Source: Myxococcales bacterium UBA5297
Lineage (GTDB): Bacteria > Myxococcota > Myxococcia > Myxococcales > UBA5297
Reading direction: 5' to 3'
Length of the DNA: 58,287 nucleotides
Assembly (NCBI GenBank): GCA_002408385.1
Contig: DHSB01000072.1
Coordinates: 1-58,287, forward strand
Both the position numbers and the translations under genes were made by a program. The notes beneath the pieces are model-generated. The model had not been told where the DNA came from and did no database searches. It worked only from the letters and a program-made list of their open reading frames with translations. Shown piece after piece: positions 1-9,132 of this stretch (the first letter of the stretch is position 1; each line of letters starts with the position of its first letter).

Positions 1-1015
1 CGCTGCAGGGCGCGCGGACGAGGCCCGCGTCGGCCTTGCCCGCGAGCGGCCGGGGCGGCTCGGCGCCGGCCCCCTCGACGATCGCCGAGGCGCGGGCGCG
101 GCGGGCCCGCGCCGGCAGCTCCGAGAGCCGCCGGGGGTCCGCGTCGCAAGCGAAGACGTGGCCCGACGTGCCGACCGCCGCCGCGAGGGCGAGCGCCTTG
201 CCGCCGCTGCCGGCGCAGAGGTCGACGACCGTCTCGCCGGGCCGGGCACCACAGAGCTCGGCGATGAGCTGCGAGCCCTCGTCCTGCATCTCGAAGAGCC
301 CGCGAGCGTGGGCGCGGCCGAAGAGGCCGGTGCGATCGGCGGCGGTCAGGCCTTCGCGCGCGAGGGCGCAAGGCGCGACCGAGGCGCCCCCGGCAGCGAG
401 CGCAGCGGCGACCTCCTCGCGGGTCGCCAAGAGCCGGTTCGCGCGCAGGTCGAGCCGATGCGGCTGGTTGAGCGCGGCGAGCAGCGAGTCGGCGCGCTCG
501 AGGCCGAGGTCTTCGACGAACAAGCGCGCGAGGAAGTCCGGGACCGAGCGGCGCAGCGCCAGCGCAGCGATCGGCTCGGGCGGCGAGGGCAGGGTGTCGA
601 CCGCGGGGAGTTGGGCGGCGATGCGGGCGAGGGTCGCGTCGTCGACCGCGCGCGGGCGGCGCGGGCCGGGCAGCGCGAGCTCGGTCAGGGGACGCTTCGC
701 GTCCTCGCCCTCGACCGCGACGCGCAGGGCGAGGTAGCGCAGCAGCGAGCGGTCGTGCGCGGCGATGGACTTCTGTTTGATGCCGGCCGCCTCGCCCGCG
801 ATCCGCAGGGCAAGATCGATGCGCCGCAGCTCGCGCAGCACCGAGCGCGCGGCGTGGACCGCGGCGCGCCGCTCCTGCGGACCGAGATCGCTCTCTGCGC
901 GCATCGCGTTGGCCAGCGCGAGCGCGAGAGGCCGGCCGCAGGTCGCCTCGTCGACGGCGGCAAGCGTGGCGCGAAGGGCCTTGCGGGAGCGCTTCTCTCG
1001 GATCGGTGGGGGCAT
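1..1015 (-). CDS. RsmB/Nop2-type RNA m5C methyltransferase, 3' end cut by window edge
   Basis: Partial SAM-dependent RNA cytosine-5 methyltransferase of the RsmB (Fmu/Sun) family, which modifies 16S rRNA in the cytoplasm. It begins at an ATG at 1015 on the minus strand and stays open to the window edge, about 338 codons. The N-terminal ~130 residues are helical and NusB-like (RKALRATL, ERRAAVHAARSVLRELR). The Rossmann domain follows with GETVVDLCAGSGGKA, FACDADPRRL, and near the edge a VRAPCS stretch. Canonical RsmB has D.CAAPGGKT and DAPCSG, so the SAM loop is altered and the Asp before PCSG is replaced; a diverged paralogue is possible. The second catalytic Cys (TCS motif) lies outside the window. 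It is divergently oriented from the next gene. Confidence 0.75.
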   Translation of the reverse strand, partial: MPPPIREKRSRKALRATLAAVDEATCGRPLALALANAMRAESDLGPQERRAAVHAARSVLRELRRIDLALRIAGEAAGIKQKSIAAHDRSLLRYLALRVAVEGEDAKRPLTELALPGPRRPRAVDDATLARIAAQLPAVDTLPSPPEPIAALALRRSVPDFLARLFVEDLGLERADSLLAALNQPHRLDLRANRLLATREEVAAALAAGGASVAPCALAREGLTAADRTGLFGRAHARGLFEMQDEGSQLIAELCGARPGETVVDLCAGSGGKALALAAAVGTSGHVFACDADPRRLSELPARARRARASAIVEGAGAEPPRPLAGKADAGLVRAPCS

Positions 1016-1245
1016 CGGGTTCGGGAGCTGGGAGTCGCTGCCAGTATGTACGCGGACGGGGCCGAAGAGGACGAGGCGCGAAGCAAAGTCGGCACGCCGG
1101 ACGGGCAAAAGCGCGATGGGCGCGGCCCGCGCCCGGGTATCGGGCCCGGGTCGGGCAGGCGAGCAAGGATGGGATGGCGCGGCTTCGGGGCCGAGGGGCT
1201 CGGCCCTAAATTAGAGTCCGCACCCGCGAGGCGAGGTCGAAACCC

Positions 1246-2271
1246 ATGGCGAAGCTCCCCGACACGAGCGACTCGGACGTTCACGCCGACGCGGGCCCGC
1301 CGCCCAAGCCATTTTCGCTGCCCGGCCGCCCTCGGCTGCTCGTGAGCGCTTGCCTGTTGGGCGAGCAGGTCCGCTACGACGGGGGCCACAAGCGCGATCC
1401 GTTCCTCGTCGACAACGTGGGCCGCTTCGTCGAGTGGGAGCGCGTCTGCCCAGAGGCCGACTGCGGCCTCGGCATCCCACGGCCCTCGATGCATCTCGTC
1501 GGCGACCCGGCGCGGCCGCGGCTCGTCGCCAGCAAGACCGGCGCAGACCAGACCGAACGGATGGAGCGCTTCGCCCGGCAGCACGTACGCCAGCTCGAAG
1601 AGGCCGACCTGTGCGGCTACGTCTGCAAGAAGGGCTCGCCCAGCTCGGGGATGGAACGGGTGAGGGTCTACGACGAGGGCGGCGCGCCGCCGAGGCGCAT
1701 CGGCACCGGGATCTTCACCCGCGTCCTCATGGAGCGCTTCTCCGACATTCCGGTCGAGGAGGAGGGACGGCTGCACGACCCCTTTCTACGCGAGCACTTC
1801 ATCGAGCGCGTCTTCGCGATGCGCCGTTGGAAGGACCTCGTCGCCTCCGGGCGCAGCCGCGGACGCCTGGTCGAGTTCCACGCCGACCACAAGTACCAGC
1901 TCCTGTCGCACTCGCGGCCGCGCTACGAGGAGCTCGGCAGGTTGGTCGCCCGTGCGAAAGAGCTTCGGACGAGCGAGCTGTACGACGTCTACCGGGGGCT
2001 CTTCATGGTGTCGATGGCCCAGCAGCCGACCGCGAAGAAGCGCACCGACGTGCTGATGCACATGATGGGCTACTTCAAGCGCGACCTGGACGCGGACGAG
2101 AAGCAGGAGCTGCTCGAGCTGGTGCGCGACTACCACCGCGGGATGGTGCCGCTCATCGTGCCGCTGACCCTGGTGAAGCACTACACGCGCAAGTTCCGCG
2201 TCGCCTACCTCGAGCGCCAGAGCTTCCTGTCGCCGTATCCGGCCGAGCTGATGCTGCGCAATCACGTGTGA
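1246..2271 (+). CDS. DUF523-DUF1722 fusion protein (YbbK/YbgA type)
   Basis: A 341-aa protein joining two uncharacterised domains often found fused. Residues ~25-165 are DUF523, with SACLLG, VRYDGGHKR and a conserved Cys in RVCPEADCGLGIPRP, plus YVCKKGSPSSG. Residues ~190-325 are DUF1722 (YbgA-like), with DHKYQLLSHS and the basic helix near the end. The conserved Cys pairs suggest a metal or redox function, but none is established. The start is ATG 1246, preceded by a GAGG-type ribosome site about 12 nt upstream. It stands alone between a divergent methyltransferase and a 498-bp spacer. Family assignment is firm; the role is unknown. Confidence 0.85.
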   Translation: MAKLPDTSDSDVHADAGPPPKPFSLPGRPRLLVSACLLGEQVRYDGGHKRDPFLVDNVGRFVEWERVCPEADCGLGIPRPSMHLVGDPARPRLVASKTGADQTERMERFARQHVRQLEEADLCGYVCKKGSPSSGMERVRVYDEGGAPPRRIGTGIFTRVLMERFSDIPVEEEGRLHDPFLREHFIERVFAMRRWKDLVASGRSRGRLVEFHADHKYQLLSHSRPRYEELGRLVARAKELRTSELYDVYRGLFMVSMAQQPTAKKRTDVLMHMMGYFKRDLDADEKQELLELVRDYHRGMVPLIVPLTLVKHYTRKFRVAYLERQSFLSPYPAELMLRNHV

Positions 2272-2769
2272 GCAGCCAGGGCCAGGCGGAGACGCAATGC
2301 AGAGCGTTCCCGCCCGGTGGAGGCTTGGCCGGAACGCGATCGATTGCGTCAAAGCGGACGAGCTCGGGCCCCAAAGCCCTTCCGGAAGGCGTCGCGGTGG
2401 GCGATTCGTTCAACTTCGCGCTCTCGAGCGACCTCCCGCCTGGCCCGGGCCACGAGAAGACGCAATGGAATGCAGTTTGGCATGGCCTCCGCCACAAACG
2501 GCGCAATGCATTTCGTCTCTTGCACCTTGCGACACCGCCGCGGCGCGCCGTGAGCGTCGCGCCGCCTGCCCGTTCAGTGCGAGCGTCACGAACGGCGCTT
2601 GGATGTAGCAAGCGCTCGACTTCCTCGTTGGACAGCGGCACACGAGCGCGCGTCGAGACTTGGTTCGTCACTGCGGCCAGCAGCCGGGGTGCAACTGGTT
2701 TGACGACGTACGAATCGCGACAGCAGCGGGTATGATGCCGCAGGGAGATCAACCGGAGGAGAGAGGCTC
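2272..2769. other. 498-bp spacer without a recognisable gene
   Basis: Non-coding on both strands as far as I can see. It holds three degenerate copies of an 'cgcaatg' containing string (near 2291, 2459 and 2501) and, at its right end, a -10-like box and strong ribosome site for the next gene. No RNA gene or transposon end was seen. Confidence 0.5.
2731..2764 (+). promoter_or_regulatory. -10-like box and ribosome site of the nuclease-like gene
   Basis: TATGAT at 2731-2736 matches the sigma-70 -10 consensus in five of six positions. The hexamer 17 nt upstream (GTACGA) is a poor -35, so activator help or another sigma factor is possible. GGAGGAGAG at 2756-2764 is a strong Shine-Dalgarno for the ATG at 2770. 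Confidence 0.4.
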
Positions 2770-3789
2770 ATGCCCGCGAGGTACACGCGCGCGCTCGCGC
2801 CAGCCTTTGCTCGACAGCTTGCCAGCGAGCAGCTCAAGTGGATAGCAGGGCTCCACCGAGCTGGTCTCGGCAAGGAGCCCTGGGCGCTCGACCCGCAGAT
2901 GCGCGAGCGCAACACCTTCTCGCTCTACCACGGCACGGCCAGGCTGCTCGACGTCAAGTTCAAGAAGGGCAACGGCGAGGAGCTGGTCTTCTGGGCCGCG
3001 CAGGCCTACGGCGACGCCGGCACTCCGTCTGCGAGCGCGTACGCTTCGCTGATGAAGGCTTGGCCGATCAAAGAGGCGGCTGGGCTCGAGGTGCTCTGCC
3101 GCGAGTACCTGGCCAAGGCCATCGACACCGCCGACGTCTCGAAGTACCAGAACCGCAAGGAAGGCTACTGGCAGAACCGGCTCGCGCTGAGCTACGGCGG
3201 CAACTGGGACCTGAAGAAGGACTGGCTCATCTTCGACCGCGAGGTCGTCCTCGGCTTCGCGAATGAAGAGGAGGCGACCAAGGCCTTCGCGCCAGTGCGC
3301 GAGAAGTACGAGAAGGTCGTCAAGGACCTGCAGGCGGCCGATCCCGTCCGCTTCGGGAGCGCCGATCTCAAGATCGGCAACGAGGTCGATCTGCTCGCGC
3401 TCGGGCCAACGAACGAGCTGGTCTGCATCGAGCTGAAGCACGGGACGAACGCCGCCGGGGTTTGCTGGGGCCCGGTGCAGGTGTCGGCCTATCGCGAGCT
3501 GCTCGAGCCCGCGCTGCCGCAGGTGCTCGAAGGGATCCAGCGTCTGGTCCAGCAGAAGGTGGCGCTCGGCCTGCTGCCACCCGCGGCGCTGCTCTGGGTG
3601 CCCGAGGAGAAGCTCTCCGGCGTCCAGGCCGTGCTCGCCGTCGCCGAGCCGAACCCGCGCAGCGACTGCTGGAAGAGCCTCGAGCTGGTGCAGGAGCGGC
3701 TCGGGGCGGCCAAGGTGAGCGTGGTCTCGGTGACGCAGACCGAGGGCGGGATCGCGAAGGAAGCGCTGGGGCCCAAGGGCAAGGACTAA
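2770..3789 (+). CDS. Putative PD-(D/E)XK superfamily nuclease, otherwise unrecognised
   Basis: A 339-aa soluble protein. The C-terminal half carries a plausible PD-(D/E)XK active site: Asp207 in GNEVDLLAL, Glu221-Leu-Lys223 (the ExK of CIELKHG) and Gln237-x3-Tyr241, which resembles motif IV of RecB-type nucleases. The order and spacing (D, then ExK about 14 residues later, then QxxxY about 14 beyond) fit that fold. Residues 1-190 match nothing I recognise and may hold the specificity part. A strong ribosome site precedes it; its 3' end converges on the SNF2 gene. The fold call is motif-based inference; DNA repair or restriction roles are both possible, and no methyltransferase lies beside it. 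Confidence 0.55.
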   Translation: MPARYTRALAPAFARQLASEQLKWIAGLHRAGLGKEPWALDPQMRERNTFSLYHGTARLLDVKFKKGNGEELVFWAAQAYGDAGTPSASAYASLMKAWPIKEAAGLEVLCREYLAKAIDTADVSKYQNRKEGYWQNRLALSYGGNWDLKKDWLIFDREVVLGFANEEEATKAFAPVREKYEKVVKDLQAADPVRFGSADLKIGNEVDLLALGPTNELVCIELKHGTNAAGVCWGPVQVSAYRELLEPALPQVLEGIQRLVQQKVALGLLPPAALLWVPEEKLSGVQAVLAVAEPNPRSDCWKSLELVQERLGAAKVSVVSVTQTEGGIAKEALGPKGKD

Positions 3790-3798
3790 TCCCCGGAG

Positions 3799-3818
3799 CG
3801 CCGGCCTTCGCACCGGCG
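3799..3818 (+). repeat. GC hairpin between convergent genes; dispersed hairpin family, copy 1
   Basis: CGCCGG / CCGGCG stem with an 8-nt loop, followed by TTT, 10 nt after the stop codon. It can act as a weak terminator. It is also the first copy of a repeat whose second copy lies at 34642-34661, where one stem pair is changed on both sides. Confidence 0.6.
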
Positions 3819-3902
3819 TTTCTCCCGGCTTCATGACGCCGCCCAGCGGGCAAGCTCCCGCATCACCGGGAGTCCCTCGGTCTTCAGCGGCCCAAGGCTT
3901 CG

Positions 3903-6900
3903 TCAGTCGGTGGGCGCCGCGAACTTGGCGAGGCGATTGAGCACCGAGCGCGTCACCTTCCCGGTCCCGGTGGACAGGAAGGCGGCGTTCGCCTCGCAGT
4001 AGCGCGCGATGAACGACTCGAGCTGCGCGGCCGCGAAGCGGTCGAGGGAGCTGCCCTCCGACTCCTCAATCCAAGTCGAGAGCCGGCGAAGCGACCAGAC
4101 GTAGGTTTTCGCGGTGCCGCGCGAGAGCTCGGCGTGCAGATGGGCGCTGAAGCGCTCGAAGAGCTCTGAGAGCGGCTCCTCCAAGTGCGCGCTGGGGCCG
4201 GCGGCCGGAGCCTGCGGCGCTCCCGAGTCCGAGGGCGCCGCCTCCCCGGCCGCCTGCTCCACCGCGTCGCCCAGCTCGTCGGTCTCCGCGCCTTCCTCGC
4301 CCTCGCCCGCGCGGATGAGCTCGAGCAGCTCCTCGGTCGAGAGCCTCGCCGCGCCCGAGGTCCCCTCGAGCACGCCGGCGACCAGGTCGCGCTTCTCCTC
4401 GTGCATCTCGAGGATCGCCTCTTCGATGGTGCCCTTGGCGACGAGCCGGTAGACGGTCACCGGGCGGGTCTGTCCGATGCGGTGGGCGCGGTCGGTCGCC
4501 TGGTCCTCGACCGCGGGGTTCCACCAGGGATCGAGGTGGAGGACGAAGTCGGCCGCGGTCAGGTTGAGGCCGGTGCCCCCAGCCTTGAGCGAGATGAGGA
4601 AGAGCTCGGCCTCGCCGCGCTGGAAGCTGTCGACCCGGCGCACGCGCTCGGCCACGGGGGTCTGGCCGTCGAGATAGAGGTAGGTCGCTTGGCGGGCGTC
4701 GAGCGCCTCGCGCACCAGCGCCAGGTGCGAGGTGAACTGGCTGAAGATCAGCGCGCGGTGCCCGTTCTCGCGCAGCTCGTCGACCAGCTCGAGCAGCGCG
4801 CGCAGCTTCGAGGAGCCGACCTTCGAAGAGGCGTCGTGCAGCCGCGGGTGGCAGGCGAGCTGGCGCAGCCGGGTGAGCGCGGCGAGCACCGCGAAGCGCT
4901 TGTCGCCGCCCGCCTCCGCCTCGGGCGCCCCGGTGAGCGAGGCGAGGGCGATCATCCGCGCCTCGTCGTAGAGCCGGCGCTCGGCAGCCGAGAGGGTGAC
5001 CACGCGGCGCATCTCGGTGCGCGCGGGAAGATCGCGGGCGACCTCGCCCTTGGTGCGCCGCAGGATGAAGGGGCGCACCACGCGCGCGAGCGCCTCGCGC
5101 CCGGCCGGGTCCTTGAGCCGCTCGATGGGGCCGGCGAAGCGCTCTCGGAACTGCTCCCAGCTCCCGAGCAGGCCCGGGTTGAGGATGCGAAAGAGGCTCC
5201 ACAGCTCGCCGACGTGGTTCTCGAGCGGCGTGCCGGTCAGCGCGAGCCGCCAGTCGGCGTTCAGGTCGCGGGCGGCGCGCGCGCGGCGGGTCGCCGCGTT
5301 CTTGACCGCCTGGGCCTCGTCGAGGATCAGGGTCGCCAGCCGGCAGGCCTTGAGCTCCTCGACGTGCCCGATGAGCAGGCCATAGCTGCAGACGAGCAGG
5401 TCGCCGGGTCCGAGCGCGGCGAGGGTCGCCGCCCGGTCGCCCTCGCGAAAGAGGATCGGCTTGAGCTCGGGGGCGAAGCGCTCGGCCTCGCGGATCCAGT
5501 TGAAGCAGACCGAAGTGGGGGCGACGACCATCGCCGGGCCCTGCTCGGCGCGCCCGAGCAGCACCGCGAGCGCCTGGACGGTCTTGCCGAGGCCCATGTC
5601 GTCGGCCAGGCAGGCACCGACGCCCCACTGAGCCATGCGCGCGAGCCAGCGGAAGCCGTCGAGCTGATAGGCGCGCAGCTCGGCCTTCAAGCCTTCGGGC
5701 AGGACCGGCTCTATCGCCTGGGCGCTCTTCATGCGATCGACGAGCGCGCGCCACCCCGTGCAGAGCTGCAGCTCGCCGGCCGCGTCGAGCAGATCGTCGA
5801 GCGCCGAGGCGGCCGCGGGGCTCACCTCCAGGCCCGCGCGGCCGGGGTAGACCACGTCGGCGGCCTTGCGCAGCCGGCTGCGCAGCTCGCCGGCGATCTC
5901 CGCGAAGCGCCCGGGGGCGACCTCGACCCAGCGGTTGCCCTGGCGCACCGCCTCGAGCAGCAGCGCCAGCGAGACCTTCGTCCCGTCGAGCTGCAGCTCG
6001 CCGGAGAGGCCGAACCAGTCGCGCTGGTCTCGGACCTCGATCCGCAGGTTCCTGGGCCCCGCGCCGCGGTGGAGCACGAGCCGCTTTTGCGGCCACTCGA
6101 CGATGAGACCGTTGCTCGTCTGCGCTTCGAGGGCGACAACCAGATCGAGCGCGGCGTCGCCGGTCAAGTCGTAGGTCCACAGCGCGGTCTCGGCCCCCGG
6201 TGGCAGGTTCAGCGAGGCGAGCAGCGCGCGGGCCTGGGCGATCTCCGCCTCGGGATCGCGCTCGGCGCGCACCCGGCGCCCCTCACGGAAGGCCGAGGCG
6301 ATCAGGGGCCCGGCCCCCGGCTCGACGGCACGCCCCTCGCCGAGCGGGCGCACCCGCAGCTCCAGGCGCACCGAGAGCTTCTCGCCCGGGGTCAAGCGCG
6401 CGACCAGTCGAGGATCGGCCGGGACCGGCTCGCCCTCGAGCTCGGCGGGCAGAGCGATGGGCGCATGGCGCTCGAGCAGCTCGAGGCGGGGGACGAGCTC
6501 GCCGAGCCCCTCGCCGGGCAGCTTGCAGCCCTCGCCGAGCGCCTCGAGCAGCGCCTCCTGCGCGCTCGAGAGGTGGACGATGACGCAGGCGCCCTTGTCG
6601 AGGTCGGCGAGGACGCGGTCTCTGCCTTGCCGGTGGCACCGAACGAGCGCGAGGCCGAGCCGCTCGTCGCCGTCCACGGCGGCGACCAGGCGGAAGCCGG
6701 CGTCGGGCTCGCAGCGGCGCAGCGCGACGGAGAGCTCGCCCTGGCGCACGTGGATCGGCCGGGAGGGATCAAGCTCGAAGAACAGGCGCGAGTAGCCCTG
6801 CAGCGACTCGAGCGCGCGCACCACGTTGGCATGGGTGACCGGACCCTGCTCGAGCGCGTAGAGGGCGTGCTCGCACTGCGGAAAGTGCAGCTTCAGCCCG

Positions 6901-8018
6901 GGGCTGACCATCTCGCGCCGGCCGGGAGACCAGCCGCCGTGCTTGAGCGGTTGATGAAGGTAGGGCGCGAGGAAGGCCGCGCGATCGGAGACGCTTAGCC
7001 GGAACGAGAGCAGCTCCTTGGACGACTCCGCGGAGCTGAGCCGGGTGAGGGCGCTGTCGAGGCGCAGCAGGCGCCGCTTCCAGGCCGGAGCGCCGACGAG
7101 CTCGACCATCTCGGGCGAGCAGTTGTCGAGCCCGGAGCTGAGCAGCTCGGCAATCATCTCGCAGCTCCAGACGACGTGATGGCAGGTGGGGCGGCCCAGA
7201 CCCTTGGTGCAATCGCAAAAGCACTCCCCGACTCGCCCCTGCTCGAGAGCGACCGTGGTCCAGAGCGGGAACCAGTTCATCCCCCAGTCGATGAGGACCT
7301 CGCCGTTGGGGTCGAGGCGCGTTGCGGGGTTCTTGGGACGGTGTCGCTTTCTGGAGATCGGCCCGCACCCGCGGGCGCGCGCCCGGAGCGTGTCGGCGAC
7401 CTGGTCGGCAAGTGGCTGGAGGGGGTGGAGGCGCGCTGCGGACGCGCGGCGCGCGCGACGAGGCGCGGGTTTCGGCGAGAGCTGAGCGGGGAGGCTCCCG
7501 GTGCGCCGCACGACCTGCGCTTGAGCCCAGAGATAGGTGCGCGTCAGGCGCGCCAGCGGGTCGTCGGGTTCGGTGAAACCGAGGATCTCCTCGAGGCTCC
7601 AAGCGCCCGCCACCTTCTGGGCGTGAGGGTCGAGCCACCTCTGGAGAAGGCGCGCGGCCGTTCCTTTCAGGAAGGGCGTGGCCCCTTGGTCCTTCGCCCA
7701 GCGGAGGACGCCGTCGCGGCTCGCCGGAGGCGGAGGGATCGGGGTGAGACCCTTGGTCGCCTCGGAGTGGCGAAGGGCGGCCTCGAGCACCGCGGCGCGC
7801 ACCGAGGTACTGGGCCAGACGTAGGGCAGCATCGAGGGCTCGCCGCGCGCCTCGGCGAGCAGCAGCTCGAAGGCGACCTCGGGGCGCTTTTGCAGGATCT
7901 GATCGAGGGCTGTTTGCGCCGGGCCGGCCAGGCCGCTCGAGAGCGCAAAGGCGAGAAGGGGCTCGGGCGCTTCGGCGGCTTCTTGATCGGTGGCGGACTT
8001 GGCTTGAGCTTCGGCCAT
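3903..8018 (-). CDS. SWIM zinc-finger SNF2-family ATPase with a C-terminal SAM-like domain
   Basis: A 1371-aa Swi2/Snf2 DNA translocase. Near residues 262-285 is a SWIM finger (CFCDC...TCHH). The middle looks like the bacterial SNF2-associated region. The ATPase core starts near 780: Walker A DDMGLGKT (~805), Walker B LILDEAQ (~897), TGTPLENHVGELWSL, and the C-lobe with GGTGLNLT and RAHRIGQT (~1180). After an acidic Ala/Pro linker, residues ~1290-1371 resemble the core-binding (SAM-like) domain of tyrosine recombinases (TAKTYVWSLRRLSTWIEE and a final helix), but no recombinase catalytic domain follows. GGGAG lies 8 nt before the ATG. It probably remodels protein-DNA complexes or acts in repair; its partner is unknown. 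Confidence 0.9.
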   Translation of the reverse strand: MAEAQAKSATDQEAAEAPEPLLAFALSSGLAGPAQTALDQILQKRPEVAFELLLAEARGEPSMLPYVWPSTSVRAAVLEAALRHSEATKGLTPIPPPPASRDGVLRWAKDQGATPFLKGTAARLLQRWLDPHAQKVAGAWSLEEILGFTEPDDPLARLTRTYLWAQAQVVRRTGSLPAQLSPKPAPRRARRASAARLHPLQPLADQVADTLRARARGCGPISRKRHRPKNPATRLDPNGEVLIDWGMNWFPLWTTVALEQGRVGECFCDCTKGLGRPTCHHVVWSCEMIAELLSSGLDNCSPEMVELVGAPAWKRRLLRLDSALTRLSSAESSKELLSFRLSVSDRAAFLAPYLHQPLKHGGWSPGRREMVSPGLKLHFPQCEHALYALEQGPVTHANVVRALESLQGYSRLFFELDPSRPIHVRQGELSVALRRCEPDAGFRLVAAVDGDERLGLALVRCHRQGRDRVLADLDKGACVIVHLSSAQEALLEALGEGCKLPGEGLGELVPRLELLERHAPIALPAELEGEPVPADPRLVARLTPGEKLSVRLELRVRPLGEGRAVEPGAGPLIASAFREGRRVRAERDPEAEIAQARALLASLNLPPGAETALWTYDLTGDAALDLVVALEAQTSNGLIVEWPQKRLVLHRGAGPRNLRIEVRDQRDWFGLSGELQLDGTKVSLALLLEAVRQGNRWVEVAPGRFAEIAGELRSRLRKAADVVYPGRAGLEVSPAAASALDDLLDAAGELQLCTGWRALVDRMKSAQAIEPVLPEGLKAELRAYQLDGFRWLARMAQWGVGACLADDMGLGKTVQALAVLLGRAEQGPAMVVAPTSVCFNWIREAERFAPELKPILFREGDRAATLAALGPGDLLVCSYGLLIGHVEELKACRLATLILDEAQAVKNAATRRARAARDLNADWRLALTGTPLENHVGELWSLFRILNPGLLGSWEQFRERFAGPIERLKDPAGREALARVVRPFILRRTKGEVARDLPARTEMRRVVTLSAAERRLYDEARMIALASLTGAPEAEAGGDKRFAVLAALTRLRQLACHPRLHDASSKVGSSKLRALLELVDELRENGHRALIFSQFTSHLALVREALDARQATYLYLDGQTPVAERVRRVDSFQRGEAELFLISLKAGGTGLNLTAADFVLHLDPWWNPAVEDQATDRAHRIGQTRPVTVYRLVAKGTIEEAILEMHEEKRDLVAGVLEGTSGAARLSTEELLELIRAGEGEEGAETDELGDAVEQAAGEAAPSDSGAPQAPAAGPSAHLEEPLSELFERFSAHLHAELSRGTAKTYVWSLRRLSTWIEESEGSSLDRFAAAQLESFIARYCEANAAFLSTGTGKVTRSVLNRLAKFAAPTD

Positions 8019-8230
8019 GGAACACTCCCTACGAGGGGAGGCTTTTTACGACATAGAGAAGGGGCGGGAAAGCGGGGCGGGCTCGGGGGGCGTCGGGGGC
8101 GAATCGCCAGGGGAGCGCCGGGCCGTGCGGTGCCCTCGTCTCTTGGGCGCGCGGGAGAGGCGCCGGGCGGGCGGAGCCGACGGGGGCGCCAAGAGCTAGC
8201 ACGACCTCGGTCGAGGAGCATGCCACACCG

Positions 8231-8703
8231 TTGTCGAAGGAAGCGATCGCCCAGGCCGCGGTCGTCCTGGCCGACAAGCTCTACGCGGGCGCCTGCGGGC
8301 GCCCGGTCCCAGCGACGAGCTGCTGGGCTGCCTCTCCGCGGCGGCTCGCACGCTGGTGCAGGCCGTTCGCGCACGCGATCTGGCGCTCTTCTACGTCCTC
8401 GACAACAGCTTTGAGGACCTCTCGCGGCCGAAGTGGCTCTTTGCTGACTGGTTCGAGAGTTGCGGGCTGACCTTCGTGTGCCCGCAGGTTTGTGAGAAAG
8501 GCTCGAGCGGCGCAATGGAAGAGGCGAGGGCGGCGACCGCTGAGAAGCGTTCCGCGGTCTTTCTCGATTGCACTGCGGGCGAGGGAGACCTCGAGCCGGT
8601 GCTCAAGCTCGGAGAGGCGCCGGGGGTGATCACTATCGCGCGGAGCGAGGCGCCGGGGCCGAGCACCAGGTGCCACGTCAGGTTGCCCAAAGAGCTGCGA
8701 TGA
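8231..8703 (+). pseudogene. Possible small ORF broken by a frameshift
   Basis: A TTG start with GAGGAG upstream opens a frame (SKEAIAQAAVVLADKLYAGA) that stays protein-like for about 20 codons. Past ~8300 the protein-like signal moves to the next frame (SDELLGCLSAAARTLVQAV, ARDLALFYVLDNSFEDL) and runs to a TGA at 8703. Reading both parts needs one indel near 8290-8300. The last third has biased composition and may not be coding. No family is recognised. It could be a recently broken gene, a sequencing indel, or chance. Confidence 0.3.
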
Positions 8704-9084
8704 GCGAGGTCGAGTGAGCGCAGGGAGCGCTCTTTCGACCTCTTGGACCGCGCGGTCCCGGCTTCCGCCAGGGCGGCGGCCTGGCCCAAATCGCGCGAAG
8801 AGACTCGCAGGAAGTCTGGGGCCTGGATTCGCGTGGTGAAGCTACGGTGCGAACGCTTCATCGCTGGGCGGTCGAGCCAGAGGCGGAACACCATCCTTGC
8901 CTCGCGACGCTCGCCTGAGTTTTCGCCCTCCCTGAGTCCCACGAGGCTTTGAGCGGTCGGACAGCAGGGCCGCAGTGCGTTCTGCCGATTGCGCGAAGTT
9001 GCCGTCTTGGGCAGGGCGGGGGAGGCCGGAAACGGGTCGCTTGCTGCGCCCGTGCTGCAAAGCTGCACCGTTCGCAAAAGCGAA
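8704..9084. other. Spacer between the eroded ORF and the tRNA terminator
   Basis: About 380 bp with no recognisable gene on either strand. Codon usage is not coding-like in any frame. No promoter or repeat of note. Confidence 0.45.
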
Positions 9085-9122
9085 GGCCCGAAGTCGCCGG
9101 ATTTCTCCAACAACCTCGGGCC
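9085..9122 (-). terminator. Inverted repeat downstream of tRNA-Pro
   Basis: GGCCCGA (9085-9091) pairs with TCGGGCC (9116-9122) around a long loop. On the minus strand it begins 10 nt after the tRNA 3' end and is followed by TTCGCTTTT. On the plus strand it is followed by TTTTT, so it may terminate in both directions. Confidence 0.55.
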
Positions 9123-9132
9123 TTTTTCCGTG

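Noticed and set aside
2153..2752. Minus-strand ORF in the spacer before the nuclease-like gene
   Set aside because: Cys/Arg/Pro-rich, overlaps the DUF1722 coding end, no ribosome site and no family; taken as chance in high-GC DNA.
4185..6998. 937-codon plus-strand frame opposite the SNF2 gene
   Set aside because: A GC-bias shadow of the minus-strand gene: it lacks any domain, and the opposite strand has a full SNF2/SWIM motif set.
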